Source: Leucosporidium creatinivorum
Taxonomy: Eukaryota; Basidiomycota; Microbotryomycetes; Leucosporidiales; Leucosporidiaceae
Direction of reading: 5' to 3'
DNA length: 64,000 bases
Assembly (NCBI GenBank): GCA_001600635.1
Contig: BCKL01000005.1
Span: forward strand, 251,581 to 315,580
Both the position numbers and the translations under genes were made by a program. This document shows, in pieces, positions 42,507 to 53,105 of the stretch. Position 1 is the first letter of the stretch. Each line of letters opens with the position of its first letter. The notes beneath the pieces were generated by a model. The model saw nothing but the letters and a program-made list of their open reading frames with translations, was not told the DNA's origin and did not search any database.

Positions 42507-45500
42507 ATGGCCTCCGCAGAGAAGCTCGCCTCCGGGTCCAACATGTGCTTCACCCTCGTCGCCGAGGATCCCGAAGCGTTAGCCACGTCCCAAGACCTCC
42601 GCGCCGCGCTCGAAAAGGGCACCGACGAGCTCAAGTTGGAGACGCTGAGGAGGATCATCATTAGTACACTTAATGGACAGCCGCATGTACGTTTCTGTTC
42701 TGTAGCTGGGTAGACTAGGGGAAGGGGAGCGAGTGATGAGACGCGCGTTGGAGCTAGGGAGAGAGGCTGACCCGATTCGATTGGATGTGGTACAGCCCGC
42801 GCTGCTCATGCCTATCATTCAGTTTGTACTGCCCAGCAAGAACAAGCATATCAAGAAGCTCCTGCAGTACGCTCTCTCGCTCGCCCACTCGGACGCGTGT
42901 TCGCTCACCTCTCTCTCTCGCTTCAACAGCTTCTACTGGGAGATCTGCCCCAAGCTCGACGAGAATGGCAAGTTGAAGCAAGAGATGATCCTCGTCTGGT
43001 ACGCCTACTGTCCTCCTACATCATGAGAGAGCAGAGCTGACCCACCCCTTCTCACAACAGCAACGCTATCCGGAACGACCTCGTGCGCTGCCTTCTTCTC
43101 TAACTCGCCCTGTAGCGCACCCAGCTGACTCTGACATCGGCCCCACAGCAACATCCCAACGAGTACATTCGCGGCGCGACGCTCCGCTTCCTCCAAAAGA
43201 TCCGCGAGCCAGAACTCCTCGAGCCGCTCATCCCTACATGTCGCGCTTGCCTGGTGAGTGTCGCTGTGTACTCTCTTCTCGCGAAGTAGATCGCTGACGC
43301 TCGATGCATGATGTACAGGAGCACCGCCACAGCTTTGTTCGCAAGAACGCCGTGATGGCCGTCTTCACCATCTACAAGAACTTTGATTTCCTCATCCCCG
43401 ACGCGCCCGAGTTGATCCAGACGTTCATGGCTGCTGTTCGTCCTTGTCCTCTCTCCCCTCTCCCCCTCCACCGCCGAAGCTGACCCCCGCCCGCCCCCGC
43501 GCTGAACACAGGAATCCGACACCACCTCCCTCCGCAACGCCTTCGTCATGCTCCAAGCTATGGCCCCCTCGCGCGCCGTCGAGTACTTCCTCTCCATCTA
43601 CGAGCAGATCCCCAACTTGGACGAGATGATGCAGCTTGCTGTGATCGAGTTGATCAGGAAGGAGAGCAAGGGATCGAGTGGGGAGGGAGCGTTGAAGGTG
43701 AGTTTCGAGGGTTCGGCGATGGGGAAGGAGCGGAGCTGACGAATGGAGAAATTGAACAGGCGAGGTACATCAAGTGCATCTTTGAGCTCCTCAACTCGGG
43801 ATCCCACTCGGTCAAATACGAGGCGGCTACGACTCTCACGACCCTCACTCAAAACCCCGCCGCCGTCAAGGGTATGTTCCTTCCTCCCTTTCTCCCTTCT
43901 CCTTTCCCCTACCATCGATACTCACTTCCTCTCTCCCCTCCAGCCGCCGCCGGCTGCCTAATCCAACTAATCCTCAACGAGCCGTCCAACAACGTCAAGA
44001 TGATTGTCCTCTCGCGCGTTTCGCTCCTGCACTCGAAGCACGAGCACGTATTGGATGACCTCGTCATGGATATCCTCCGCGTCCTCGCGAGCCCCGATAT
44101 GGAGGTGAGGAGAAAGGCCCTCGCGATTGCGTTGGAGATGGTGTCGAGTAGGAATGTGGAGGAGGTGGTTGGGTTCTTGAAGAAGGAGTTAGTCAGGACG
44201 CTGGATGGGCAGTTTGAGAAGGTGAGTTCGGGTTTGAGCTTTGAGCTTGAGGAGAAGATGTTGGGAGGAGAAGGGGAGATTGCTAACCCCGCGCCGAGCA
44301 GAACCCCGAGTACCGCCAACTCCTCATCCAAACGATCCACACCTGCGCCATCAAGCACTCCGAAGTCGCCTCCAACGTTGTGCACGTCCTCATGGAATTC
44401 CTCGGCGACGCTTCCAACGCCTCGGCCGTCGATGTCATTGCCTTCGTTCGCGAGGTCGTCGAGAAGTTCCCGAGCTTGAGGAGCGGCATCGTCGAGAAGC
44501 TGTTGCAGACGTTCGGGGAGATCAAGAGTGGGAAAGTGTTCCGTGGGGCGCTGTGGATTGTCGGCGAGTATGGCGATTCGGTGGAGGATATCAAGGAGAC
44601 GATGCAGCAGATTCGCAAGGTGTTGGGAGAGGTGCCCATCCTTGCTTCGGAGCAGGTGAGTCCTGCCATCCTGCCTTACCTTCTCTCTGCCCTCGCTGAC
44701 CCTCTCGCACGCTCCCGTACAGCGACTACTCGACGCCGCCGAATCCGAAGCCGCCGAAGCCGACGCCGACGCCCTCATCGCCAAGCCCGCTCCCACCTCC
44801 ACTACCTCCACCCGCGTCCTAGCGGACGGTACCTACGCCACCGAAACCGTCTTCTCGTCAACCCAGCAGGCCAACCTCGAAGTCGTCAAAGCGGCCGCCA
44901 AGCCGCCATTGCGCGCTTTGATCCTCGGAGGAGACTTCTACACGGCTTCGGTCCTCGCTAGCTCGTTGACCAAGTTGGTGCTGAGGTTCAAGGAGGTGAG
45001 CAAGGATGAGAGGGCAGTGAATGAGTTGAGGGCCGAGGTGAGTGTTCCATTCCTGCGCCGAGCGAGACGAACGATGCGCTGACCGACCTCTCGCGCTTCG
45101 CAGGCCATGCTTATGATGACCTCGATCATCCGCGTGGGCCAATCCCACTTCGCCAGCGTGCCCATCGACGAGGACGCCCAGGAGCGCATCACCAATTGCC
45201 TCCAATCGCTCGCCGATTTCGGGTCGTCGGGCAACGAGCAGCAGGCGCCCATCAAGGAGATCTTCCTCCACGATACACAGGCCGCATACACCAAAATGGT
45301 GGCGCATGAGGAGAAGAAGGCCGAGGAGAAGAGTTTGAAGGATTCCAAGGCTGTGGCTATCCAGCCGGACGATTTGATCTCTTTCAGGCAGTTCTCGAAG
45401 AAGAATGCTGGGGGTGATGCCGATGAGGTGAGTCCGAGTCTCCTGTGGAAGAAGAGCCGAGCTGACCTCCCCTCGTTCACATCACAGTACGAGAATGATC

Positions 45501-46535
45501 TCACGAAAGCGACGGGCGCCGTCGAAGCGGCCAAGGACGACTTCATCTCAAAGCTCAACCGCGTGGTCCAACTTACGGGCTTTTCCGACCCCGTCTACGC
45601 CGAGGCCTACGTCCACGTCCATCAGTTCGACATCTTCCTCGACGTCCTCATCGTCAACCAGACCAACGAGACGCTCCAGAACTTGACGGTCGAGTTCGCT
45701 ACGCTGGGAGACCTCAAGCTCGTCGAACGGCCAACGAGCCATACGCTGGGTCCTCATAGCTTCCAGAGCATCAAGGCGACCATTAAGGTGGGTCTTTGAA
45801 CCTCGTTCCGAGCCTTCGCGAACCATAGCTGACCCCGCTCGCCTCGCAGGTCTCCTCCACCGAGACGGGAGTCATCTTTGGCAACATCTTCTACGATGGA
45901 GCCGCCACCGCCGATTCGCACTGCGTGGTCCTCAACGACGTGCACATCGACATCCTCGACTACATCAACCCCGCCTACTGCAACGAGGGACAGGTGAGCC
46001 GAGCTTTGAGGGTCGCTGTAGCGTGTAGAGCGATGCTGACTCTCTCGTTATCGTCTTGACTACAGTTCCGGAGCATGTGGACCGAGTTCGAGTGGGAGAA
46101 CAAGGTCAACGTCAGCACGACCATCGACGACCTCCGAGCCTGTGAGTTCTATAGCGCCTCTCTGCCCCTCGACTCGACCTCCTTCGCATCACACAAACCA
46201 CATCACTATCTCCCCGACCGCCTCGCCCTCGCCTTCCTACATCAAGCCGAAAGCTGACCCTCCACTCCTCGTCCCTCTCCTCAGACCTCGCCCACATCCT
46301 CGCCTCGACCAACATGTCGTGCCTCACCCCCGAAGCCGCTCTCATGGGCGACTGCGGTTTCCTCAGCGCCAACCTCTACGCCCGCTCCCTGTTTGGCGAG
46401 GACGCGTTGGCCAACTTGTCGATTGAGAAGGGCGCCGATGGGGTCCTGCAGGGTCATGTGCGCATTAGGAGTAAGACGCAGGGCATTGCCCTTAGTCTGG
46501 GGGATAGGATCACGCTGAATCAGAAGGCGGCGTAG
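42507..46535 (+). CDS. SEC26: Coatomer subunit beta (Sec26, beta-COP)
   Basis: Structural subunit of the COPI coat for Golgi-to-ER vesicles. Sixteen exons (42507-42686, 42796-42866, 42930-42998, 43061-43082, 43149-43253, 43319-43435, 43512-43697, 43760-43871, 43944-44221, 44302-44655, 44723-45037, 45104-45427, 45488-45787, 45850-45993, 46066-46141, 46285-46535) give 967 aa, the usual length. HEAT-type helical repeats fill the first half ([58 protein letters not shown]). The appendage region ends the protein ([46 protein letters not shown]). Every intron carries a CTGAC-like branch near its acceptor. Exon 4 is only 22 nt. Identification is certain. Confidence 0.98.
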
Positions 46536-46834
46536 AGTGGAGGCTAAGGGAGCCATCGTGTGTAATACTGAGGTTCGTTCGTCGTAATTTTGACTTGCGC
46601 CGAGAGACGGACGGGAGAAGAGAGGGTCCGTGCGCCGAGGTCGACCTCGGGCTGCAGCCAGCTTGACAGCTCTGCACATCTCTACAACTCGCCGAGCATG
46701 CTCTCTGATTTCGTCACTGGCATGCTCCACCACCAAAACGCGACAGGCGCGCGGGGAAGGGTTGACGTCGACTTGAAAGCTTCGCAGGGGTCTCTCTTCT
46801 CCCTTCTCGTGCTCCCTCTGCTTGCTCTCTCGAC

Positions 46835-47926
46835 ATGGCCGTGCTCTCACAATCAGACTGGTACGATGAGAAAAGCTTGCTGCACCCCCTGGCAGTAGGA
46901 GGGGCTACACTGTTAGTTGTCTGGAGTAAGCCGCGCCTTGACGAGTCGAAAGATCTCGCTCAACTTTCGCTCTTTTTGTAGTCTGGATGAGGCTCACTTC
47001 GACGAGGTCTCTCAATCCGACATCCGTAAGATATAATTCTATATCTGAGCACTGTATCCCGGCTCACCGTTTCTCTTCTCGGCCAGATCTTCTCCTGGAT
47101 GGTCAGCGTCGCTCTCGGTGAGCTCGGCTTGCTCTGCAGCTCAAACTAGGCTAAAATTATTTTGCAGGATCCACCGTGTCTCGCATCATAACGACTCCCG
47201 ATATCAATTTCGTACGAGGCCTTCTCTCGCTTTTCATCCTGTTCCTCGCCGAGTGGTGAGTCCTAAATGCTCGGTGATCAGCTCCGTGGTGGTCGGCCTT
47301 GCTCACCCGCTTCCCACCCTCTCTCAACAATCACTCAACGATCTCACCGATGATGCAGGGTCTCCACCTTTGCCGCCTCAAACATCTCCAAGCCGTTCGC
47401 CTTCGTCTTCAAGAACCCGCCCGTTCTGCTGGTCTTCCGGGGCCAGGCTGACTTTGCGGCCATGAAGAGGCATCGGTGAGTCTCACCCTTTCTAAGTGTG
47501 CCCTTGCGGACATGGAGGTGGCCGCCTTCACCCTCAGTGCCATGAGACAGGCTCGGCGATGCTCGCCATCCTCGTTCAGCTCGCTGATCTCCACCTACCC
47601 TCCCGACCACTTGCAGTATCGCACCCAGCGGTCTCATGCAAGCTCTTCGGTCAGCCGGCAAGGTCCGCCTCGCTCAAGCAGAGGTCATCGTCCTCGAAGC
47701 CAACGGCTCCTTCTCGGTGATTCCCCTCCTCTCCGACGAGGAGCGAGCAGGCTCATTGGAGGCGCTGGAGAACATCCCGACGTACGGAAGACGGTGCAGG
47801 GAAGAGCTGGGAGAGGATCGACACCGTACAGCAGAGCCTCGCCTGGCTGCGCTCGGGTTGAATCAGGGTCGGGCAGCCAAGTCGCCTTACCCGCAGGATG
47901 GAAACGGCGCAGAGACGCAGGTGTAG
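46835..47926 (+). CDS. DUF421 (YetF-like) membrane protein
   Basis: Resembles bacterial DUF421/YetF proteins, which have three N-terminal membrane helices and a soluble C-terminal domain of unknown role. Six exons (46835-46925, 46982-47025, 47087-47117, 47168-47255, 47359-47475, 47617-47926) give 226 aa. Landmarks: HPLAVGGATLLVVWIWMRL (helix 1), SLNPTSIFSWMVSVALGSTV with the loop that in bacteria reads TPFDFVVxIxIGS, VRGLLSLFILFLAEW (helix 3), then NPPVLLVFRGQADFAAMKRH and GLMQALRSAGKVRLAQAEVI, VLEANGSFSVI. VLEANGSFSVI matches the family's LEPNGxISVI block closely. The last 40 codons lie in a sequence duplicated at 48651, so the natural C-terminus may be altered. Confidence 0.82.
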
Positions 47927-48284
47927 CTCTGATAGGATTCTGTAAGGTGATCTCTTGTTTATACGACATCAGCTGCTCTGGCTTTGCCTCGTCGAAGCTT
48001 GATACGAAGGCCCTTGCCCAGCGCCGAGCAGCGCCGAGCAGCGCCGAGCTCGCTTCTCTCCGCTGTGAGCGCTGAAGTGGATGCTGAGAGGTAATGTTAC
48101 AATCACTAATAAGTCTACTGCTACCCGATATACAACTGCTACGTGTTCATGCCCGTGCTAAGAGAAGAGAAAGGGGAGAAAGGGTCGTGCTCGGCGAAGA
48201 AGGAAGGCGCTAACTGAGGAACAACCAGCGACTCGAGAGGTCGAGGAAGAGGGTAGGCGACTACAGCAAATAGACGAACTCATC
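47826..48284. repeat. Direct repeat copy 1
   Basis: About 459 bp that recurs at 48651-49098 with few differences. It starts in the last exon of the DUF421 gene and ends in a short piece matching the final codons of the transporter gene (DEFVYLL-stop on the minus strand). It holds three tandem units of a 10-bp GCGCCGAGCA motif near 48020-48050, against two in copy 2. Confidence 0.9.
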
Positions 48285-48650
48285 CGACTCTTGGGCACAC
48301 ACCGCTCCTCTCACTTTTGCGAAGCCTTCACCTTCGCTCGGAGCTCGTTTCTCGACCTCCTCAATCGGCTTCCTCGACCCTCCCTCCTTGCTTCTCGACA
48401 GGCAGTAACACACACAACGGTCTGATGTAAGCTCCTTGACGGGCAGGCAGTCTTGCGCCTGCCAAGCAGACGTCCTTGTTCTCGCAACCAGCAGCTCGCT
48501 CTCGGTCCTTCAAGCTCAGCCCTCTGCTCTCCGCCGACTCGCCGAGCAGCACCCCGGGCTCTCTATAGGTGCTGGAGAATGCCCAGCATACGGGAGGAGA
48601 AGCAGATAGGAGCTAAGAGATGAATAAAGAGTCGCAGAGAACTAGACAGC
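48285..48650. other. Unique spacer between the direct repeats
   Basis: About 366 bp. A + strand frame running in from the repeat (EVEEEGRRLQQIDELIRLL and then HFCEAFTFARSSFLDLLNRL) looks faintly like the start of a DNA-transposon transposase, but it is short and unsupported. Towards 48569 a diverged echo of the DUF421 exon (GCTGGAGAA...CATACGG) appears. Confidence 0.4.
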
Positions 48651-49098
48651 GTACAGCGGAGCCTCGCCTGACTGCGCTCGGGTTGAACCAGGGTCGGGCA
48701 GCCAAGTCGCCTTACCCGCAGGATGGAAACGGCGCAGAGACGCAGGTGTAGCTCTGATAGGATTCTGTAAGGTGATCTCTTGTTTATACGACATCAGCTG
48801 CTCTGGCTTTGCCTCGTCGAAGCTTGATACGAAGGCCCTTGCCCAGCGCCGAGCAGCGCCGAGCTCGCTTCTCTCCGCTGTGAGCGCTGAAGTGGATGCT
48901 GAGAGGTAATGTTACAATCACCAATGAGTGTACTGATACCCAATATACAACTGCTACGTGTTCATGCCCGTGCTAAGAGAAGGGAAATGGGGAAGGGGTC
49001 GTGCTCGGCGAAGAAGGAAGGCGCTAACTGAGGAACAACCAGCGACTCGAGAGGTCGAGGAAGAGAGTAGGCGACTACAGCAAGTACACAAATTCATC
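48651..49098. repeat. Direct repeat copy 2
   Basis: Second copy of the 47826 repeat, about 825 bp downstream. Its right end overlaps the stop codon and last codons of the minus-strand transporter gene at 49075. Confidence 0.9.
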
Positions 49099-51548
49099 AA
49101 GCTCGCCATCCGTTTTGTCGAGGAAGGCCATTTGCCCCAAATTGGCGTCCTTGCCCTCGGTCTCGTCGTCGGCCTCGTACTTGTTGGTCATGGAGCGGTC
49201 TACGATCTTGGCGGGCTTGCCGTTGGCGACACGCTGCTTCTCCTTGCGCTTGTTGAGGTAGGCGAGGTTGGCGGCCTGGAGGGCGACGACTCCGATGAGG
49301 ACACAGAAGATGGCTAAGACTGCCTTCAATCCTGGGTAATAGTCTTTTATCATGAGGTCAGCACAAAGTAACAAAGAGGATAGTACTGTGAAGTAATCAA
49401 CTCACCAGGAGCATCCGTAGACTTGAAGAGGTAGGGTCCGCAGATGTTTCCGGCCGAGGAGGCGGCGTTGAAGGCAGTGAAGGCGGCGGCCTTCTTGGTG
49501 GCTCCAGCAGTGTTGGCCGACATCCACGAAACGATGAGAGGGTTGGCTGTGAGATCAGGAGTGAGAGTCAGCACTTGAATCTCGAGGGCGAGGCAAGCGA
49601 CCGAGCGCCGAGCTCCTCGGCCGAGCGAAAGAAAGGCGACTCACCAGAGAAGACGAAGGCGATGAGGTAGTAGCCGACGAGGAGACCTCCCTGATTCGAC
49701 TTCTGGTGAGGAAGAGCGTAGAGAATGGCGACGCCGATGACGACGGGGACCATGGCGAGTCCGAAGATCCACGACTTGGTCTTGAACCTGTAGGCGGCCC
49801 AGGACGAGGCGAGGATGACCAGGAGCTGGAGGGCACCGAAGGGGATGTTGAGGAGGATGGCGGTGTACGAGGAGAAGCCGACGAGTCCTTGGAGAATGAG
49901 GGGACCGAAGACGTTGCTGACCGAGGCTCCGACGTTGACGCAGAACGACATGGCGAGGAAGAGCCAGGTCTTGGGCTCGAGGAAGAGCTCGATAACCTGC
50001 TTCCACTTGAACTCGGTGTTGACGACTCCGGTGTTGTTGGCGCGAAGGCGCTCGACTCCCTTCTTGCGGTCGTCCTCCGAGAGGAAGCGAGCGGTAACGA
50101 TGGAGTTGTCGAGGCGGTAGTAGAGGATGGGGGCGGTGATGACGGTGATGAGGCCGAAGACGAGGAAGATGATCTGGTATGAGTAGAGGACGGAGGAGCT
50201 GCGAAGACAGTGAAGAGGTCAGCTTCGGAGCTCAAAGGGCGATCGCCGAGCAGTGGCATTAATGCAGGGAGTGTCGCTGATGTGCATGTGCAAGCCACGC
50301 ATCATGTAGCTGCATGGACTTGAGTCCCGTCCAGCAACGCCAACTCACTTGATGTGTCCGAGTCCGTACGAGATGGCCGAGCCGAGCATGGTCGCGACTC
50401 CGTTGGTTCCGTACCAAGCGGCGACGCGAAGAGGTTGCTCGCTGCGACGGTACCAGCTCACAGTCACAAGCGAGAAGAGTGGAAGACAGGCAGCCTCGAA
50501 GAAGCCGAGGAGGAACCTGGTGCCGACGAGCGAGCCAAAGTTGTTGGAGGCGGCCATTCCGCAGAGCGAGACTCCCCCTGTAGATCCGTATTAGGGTCAG
50601 CTTGACGTAGTACACGCCAGTGCAAGTCCAACGCACAGCAGAAGACGATGGCGGGCATCATTTGGCGAACGGGGAGCTTGACGAGGAGGTAGGCGGCGAG
50701 GGGCTGAGCGCCGAGCTGGGCGTAGTATCCGACGGCACCGATGGTAGAGTACTACGAGAGGTGGCAAAAAGTGTTTCGAAGTCAGCAACAGCTTGCAAGC
50801 CGCATCGGCGTCGATGTGGTCGTCGCCGACGACCTTCGCCGAAGTCGAGGGTCGAACCCACCTGGTTGCCGACAAGACCGGCATGCTGACGAAGGCCGAA
50901 GACGGCAGAGTAACCGATTACAGACTGTTCATGAGTGAGGGAAGTGTCAGATGTCATGTTCTTCAAGCGCGCTCTGAGATGCTCAGCGACCTCGGCTCAC
51001 CTTGTCGAGGACTGCGAACGAGACAAGAAGGGAGGAGGAGGAGCAGGTCAGCCATGGTCCTTAGAGTCGGAACACCAAATGCCACTCACTCTGAAGGAAG
51101 TAGACTGAGCAGGAGAAGAGCGAAGCAGGGAGGAGGGGCGGGTCAGTGACGGCGGTCGGGATCCGCGACAGGCAAGATGAAGCTCACCCCAGCAGAGGAG
51201 GGGAAGGATGTAGAGATCGGTCTTGCGGCAGATGCGACGACTCTACAAGCGAGAAGAAGGTTCGTGAGCTGCAGTAGCAGACGAAGAAGGGGAGTCAGGC
51301 GCACTCACGTCCTCATCCGTCAGGATTACTCGATCTTCGGCCATGGCAAGGGCCTTGTCACCATGCTAGGGAGGGAAAAGCGCGTAAGAGATGTATAGCG
51401 AGCGAGAGCCGCGACGAGGACTCACCTTGACAAACTCGTCGTGCGCAATCTTGTGGCGAAGGCCCTTTCCTCCCTGAGTCTGCTGCTCGTGCTGAGAGTC
51501 GGCCATCTTGGAAGTCTCCCTGGACATGTCGGATTCAGTAGTAGGCAT
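49075..51548 (-). CDS. Dal5/Fen2-family MFS transporter 1
   Basis: Major facilitator of the anion:cation symporter group that includes allantoate (Dal5) and pantothenate (Fen2/Liz1) permeases. Eleven exons (51548-51426, 51365-51309, 51242-51188, 51104-51090, 51011-51001, 50924-50862, 50751-50637, 50577-50349, 50198-49645, 49546-49406, 49343-49075) give 543 aa. Typical blocks: RRICRKTDLYILPLLCWVYFLQ then ILDKSVIGYSAVFGL (TM1), GTRFLLGFFEAACLPLF (TM4 signature), SWYRRSEQPLRVAAWYGTNG (loop), and FGLAMVPVVIGVAIL and VVALQAANLAYLNKRKEKQR at the end. Exons 4 and 5 are 15 and 11 nt. It is divergent from the reductase gene at 53106. Substrate not determined; see the pantothenate finding. Confidence 0.92.
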
Positions 51549-53105
51549 CGACAGTAGAGTGTGTTGTAGTGGTGTGAAGTGTGGAGCTCGAGGCGGGGCT
51601 TGTGGAGAGAACGAGGAGAAGAAGGAGACCGCGTTCAAAAGGCCGTCTGAGGTCGAGGCGAGCGTGGGGGGCGTGGGCGCCCTCACTCCACCGTGCTGCA
51701 TATTAGCTTGGCTGCAGCAGGCATACCCACGACTCGAGAGAAATGCAGTAGAGTAGTTTAAAGTTGCGCACAGACCCTCGGCGATGACTCCTGGGAAGGT
51801 AGCTCTTTTTTACAACTTTGTAGCTCTTCAGAATCTCGCAGTCGAAAACAACATATACGGGCCCCCAGCAGAGCTCCGCCTTCGACGAATTTCGCGCCCA
51901 AGTCCTCTGTCTCAGCGCCCCCACCCACTCTCTTTCGCCCTCCCCACGACTCAGTTCGACGCGCCTGCTTCCCTGCAGAGAGTCGGGCGATCCCGTGACG
52001 TGTACTTCTCGCCTCCAAAGCCCCCGCGGAACCCCCCTCTGCAGTGGAGGCTCTCGGGAGCGAAGGCTGACTGCCCCGAGATGAGAGCTCGGTGGAAGCA
52101 GTTCCCCGGTCGTGGAGGCGTCTTTCGTCCATGGGAGAGCTCTTGGACACTCTTGGCACCCCCGAGAGCATCACCGAGCTTCGCATGGGGTGTCGAGCAG
52201 GTCGTGGAGGCGGTTCTTCGACGAGCAGGATCCAATCGCCGGACTTGCTCAGTCGAGTTTGAGCAAGAGCTGCAGCTCGTACTGTACACCACTATATCCA
52301 ACAATCAATGCTGATTGGCAGCCCTTCTCAGCCAGCGGTATCGACGTTTCTGACCAAGACCGAGAACTGTTTCGACCGAGCTGTCGCCCGCGGAGCCCTC
52401 TCGCTTCGCAGGGCCGCTCATGAAGCACTCCGGAAGGCGCTCCGTTTACCAGCCTACATTACTAGAAGTTTGAGCAGTATGTATGGATCCACCCAGCGTG
52501 GAGAAACGAGCTCCGTCGAACTCGGACAACTCGCTTTCTGATCTCGTCCACGCCTCGGCGGAAAGGTGGACGGGGGCTTCCGAGCCTTGCTGCACCCTTC
52601 ACTAGTCTTCCCGATATACGGAGGGCTATTCTACCGTCAAACCACGTCGGCTCAGCGTTGGGAGGGTCGCCACAGCATGTTGTACCCCCTGCTCGGCGAT
52701 CTCTTGCTTCGGCGGCGGTTCAGTCGCTTCGCCTCCGCTTGCTGACTGTACTCGGGCAGATAGCGGGTCGGGAAGGCTTGTGACATCTTGGAACAGTGGC
52801 GGTAGAGCGGCGACGACTCGAGAATCGCCGCCAGCCGCCCGCGCCCTTCGTCTCGACCGAAGCCTTCGCCGAGCATGTAACCAGACTCCTGTTCGTCTTC
52901 GCACAGCCTCTGCAGCATCTGATACTCTACAAGTCACGTGAGAGGTCGTCTTAGGTGACCGGAAGGCTAGATGAGGCATAGCCGTCGACTCAAGGTGGGG
53001 AGGCGGAGGCTGCCGACGAGCCGCCCAAGCTCAAGCTCGACTTGAGGCTCTCGCTCCTGCCACATCTTCTTGGAAGCTGCCTCGATACTCGTTTCTCACT
53101 ACAAG
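51549..53105. other. Intergenic with one orphan ORF
   Basis: 1.56 kb between transporter 1 (-) and the reductase gene (+). A minus-strand frame at 52918-52652 (listed separately) is the only candidate gene. The stretch 51950-52450 has protein-like pieces in several + frames (such as MGELLDTLGTPESITELR) but no consistent model; it may be gene debris. Confidence 0.4.
52652..52918 (-). CDS. Orphan small ORF, 88 aa, possibly a gene fragment
   Basis: MLQRLCEDEQESGYMLGEG opens a frame of 88 codons with ordinary amino-acid composition (SSPLYRHCSKMSQAFPTRYL, basic tail RLNRRRSKRS). A good acceptor (CTTGTAG) lies 9 nt upstream of the ATG, so this may be the last exon of a larger, possibly broken gene. 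No family recognised. Confidence 0.35.
   Translation of the reverse strand: MLQRLCEDEQESGYMLGEGFGRDEGRGRLAAILESSPLYRHCSKMSQAFPTRYLPEYSQQAEAKRLNRRRSKRSPSRGYNMLWRPSQR

Noticed and set aside
43909-44811. 300-codon minus-strand frame inside the beta-COP gene
   Set aside because: Antisense shadow over exons 9-11 of a certain gene.
50849-50865. GGGTTCGACCC on the minus strand, resembling a tRNA B box
   Set aside because: It lies at the donor of a transporter intron; no A box, anticodon arm or cloverleaf could be drawn around it.
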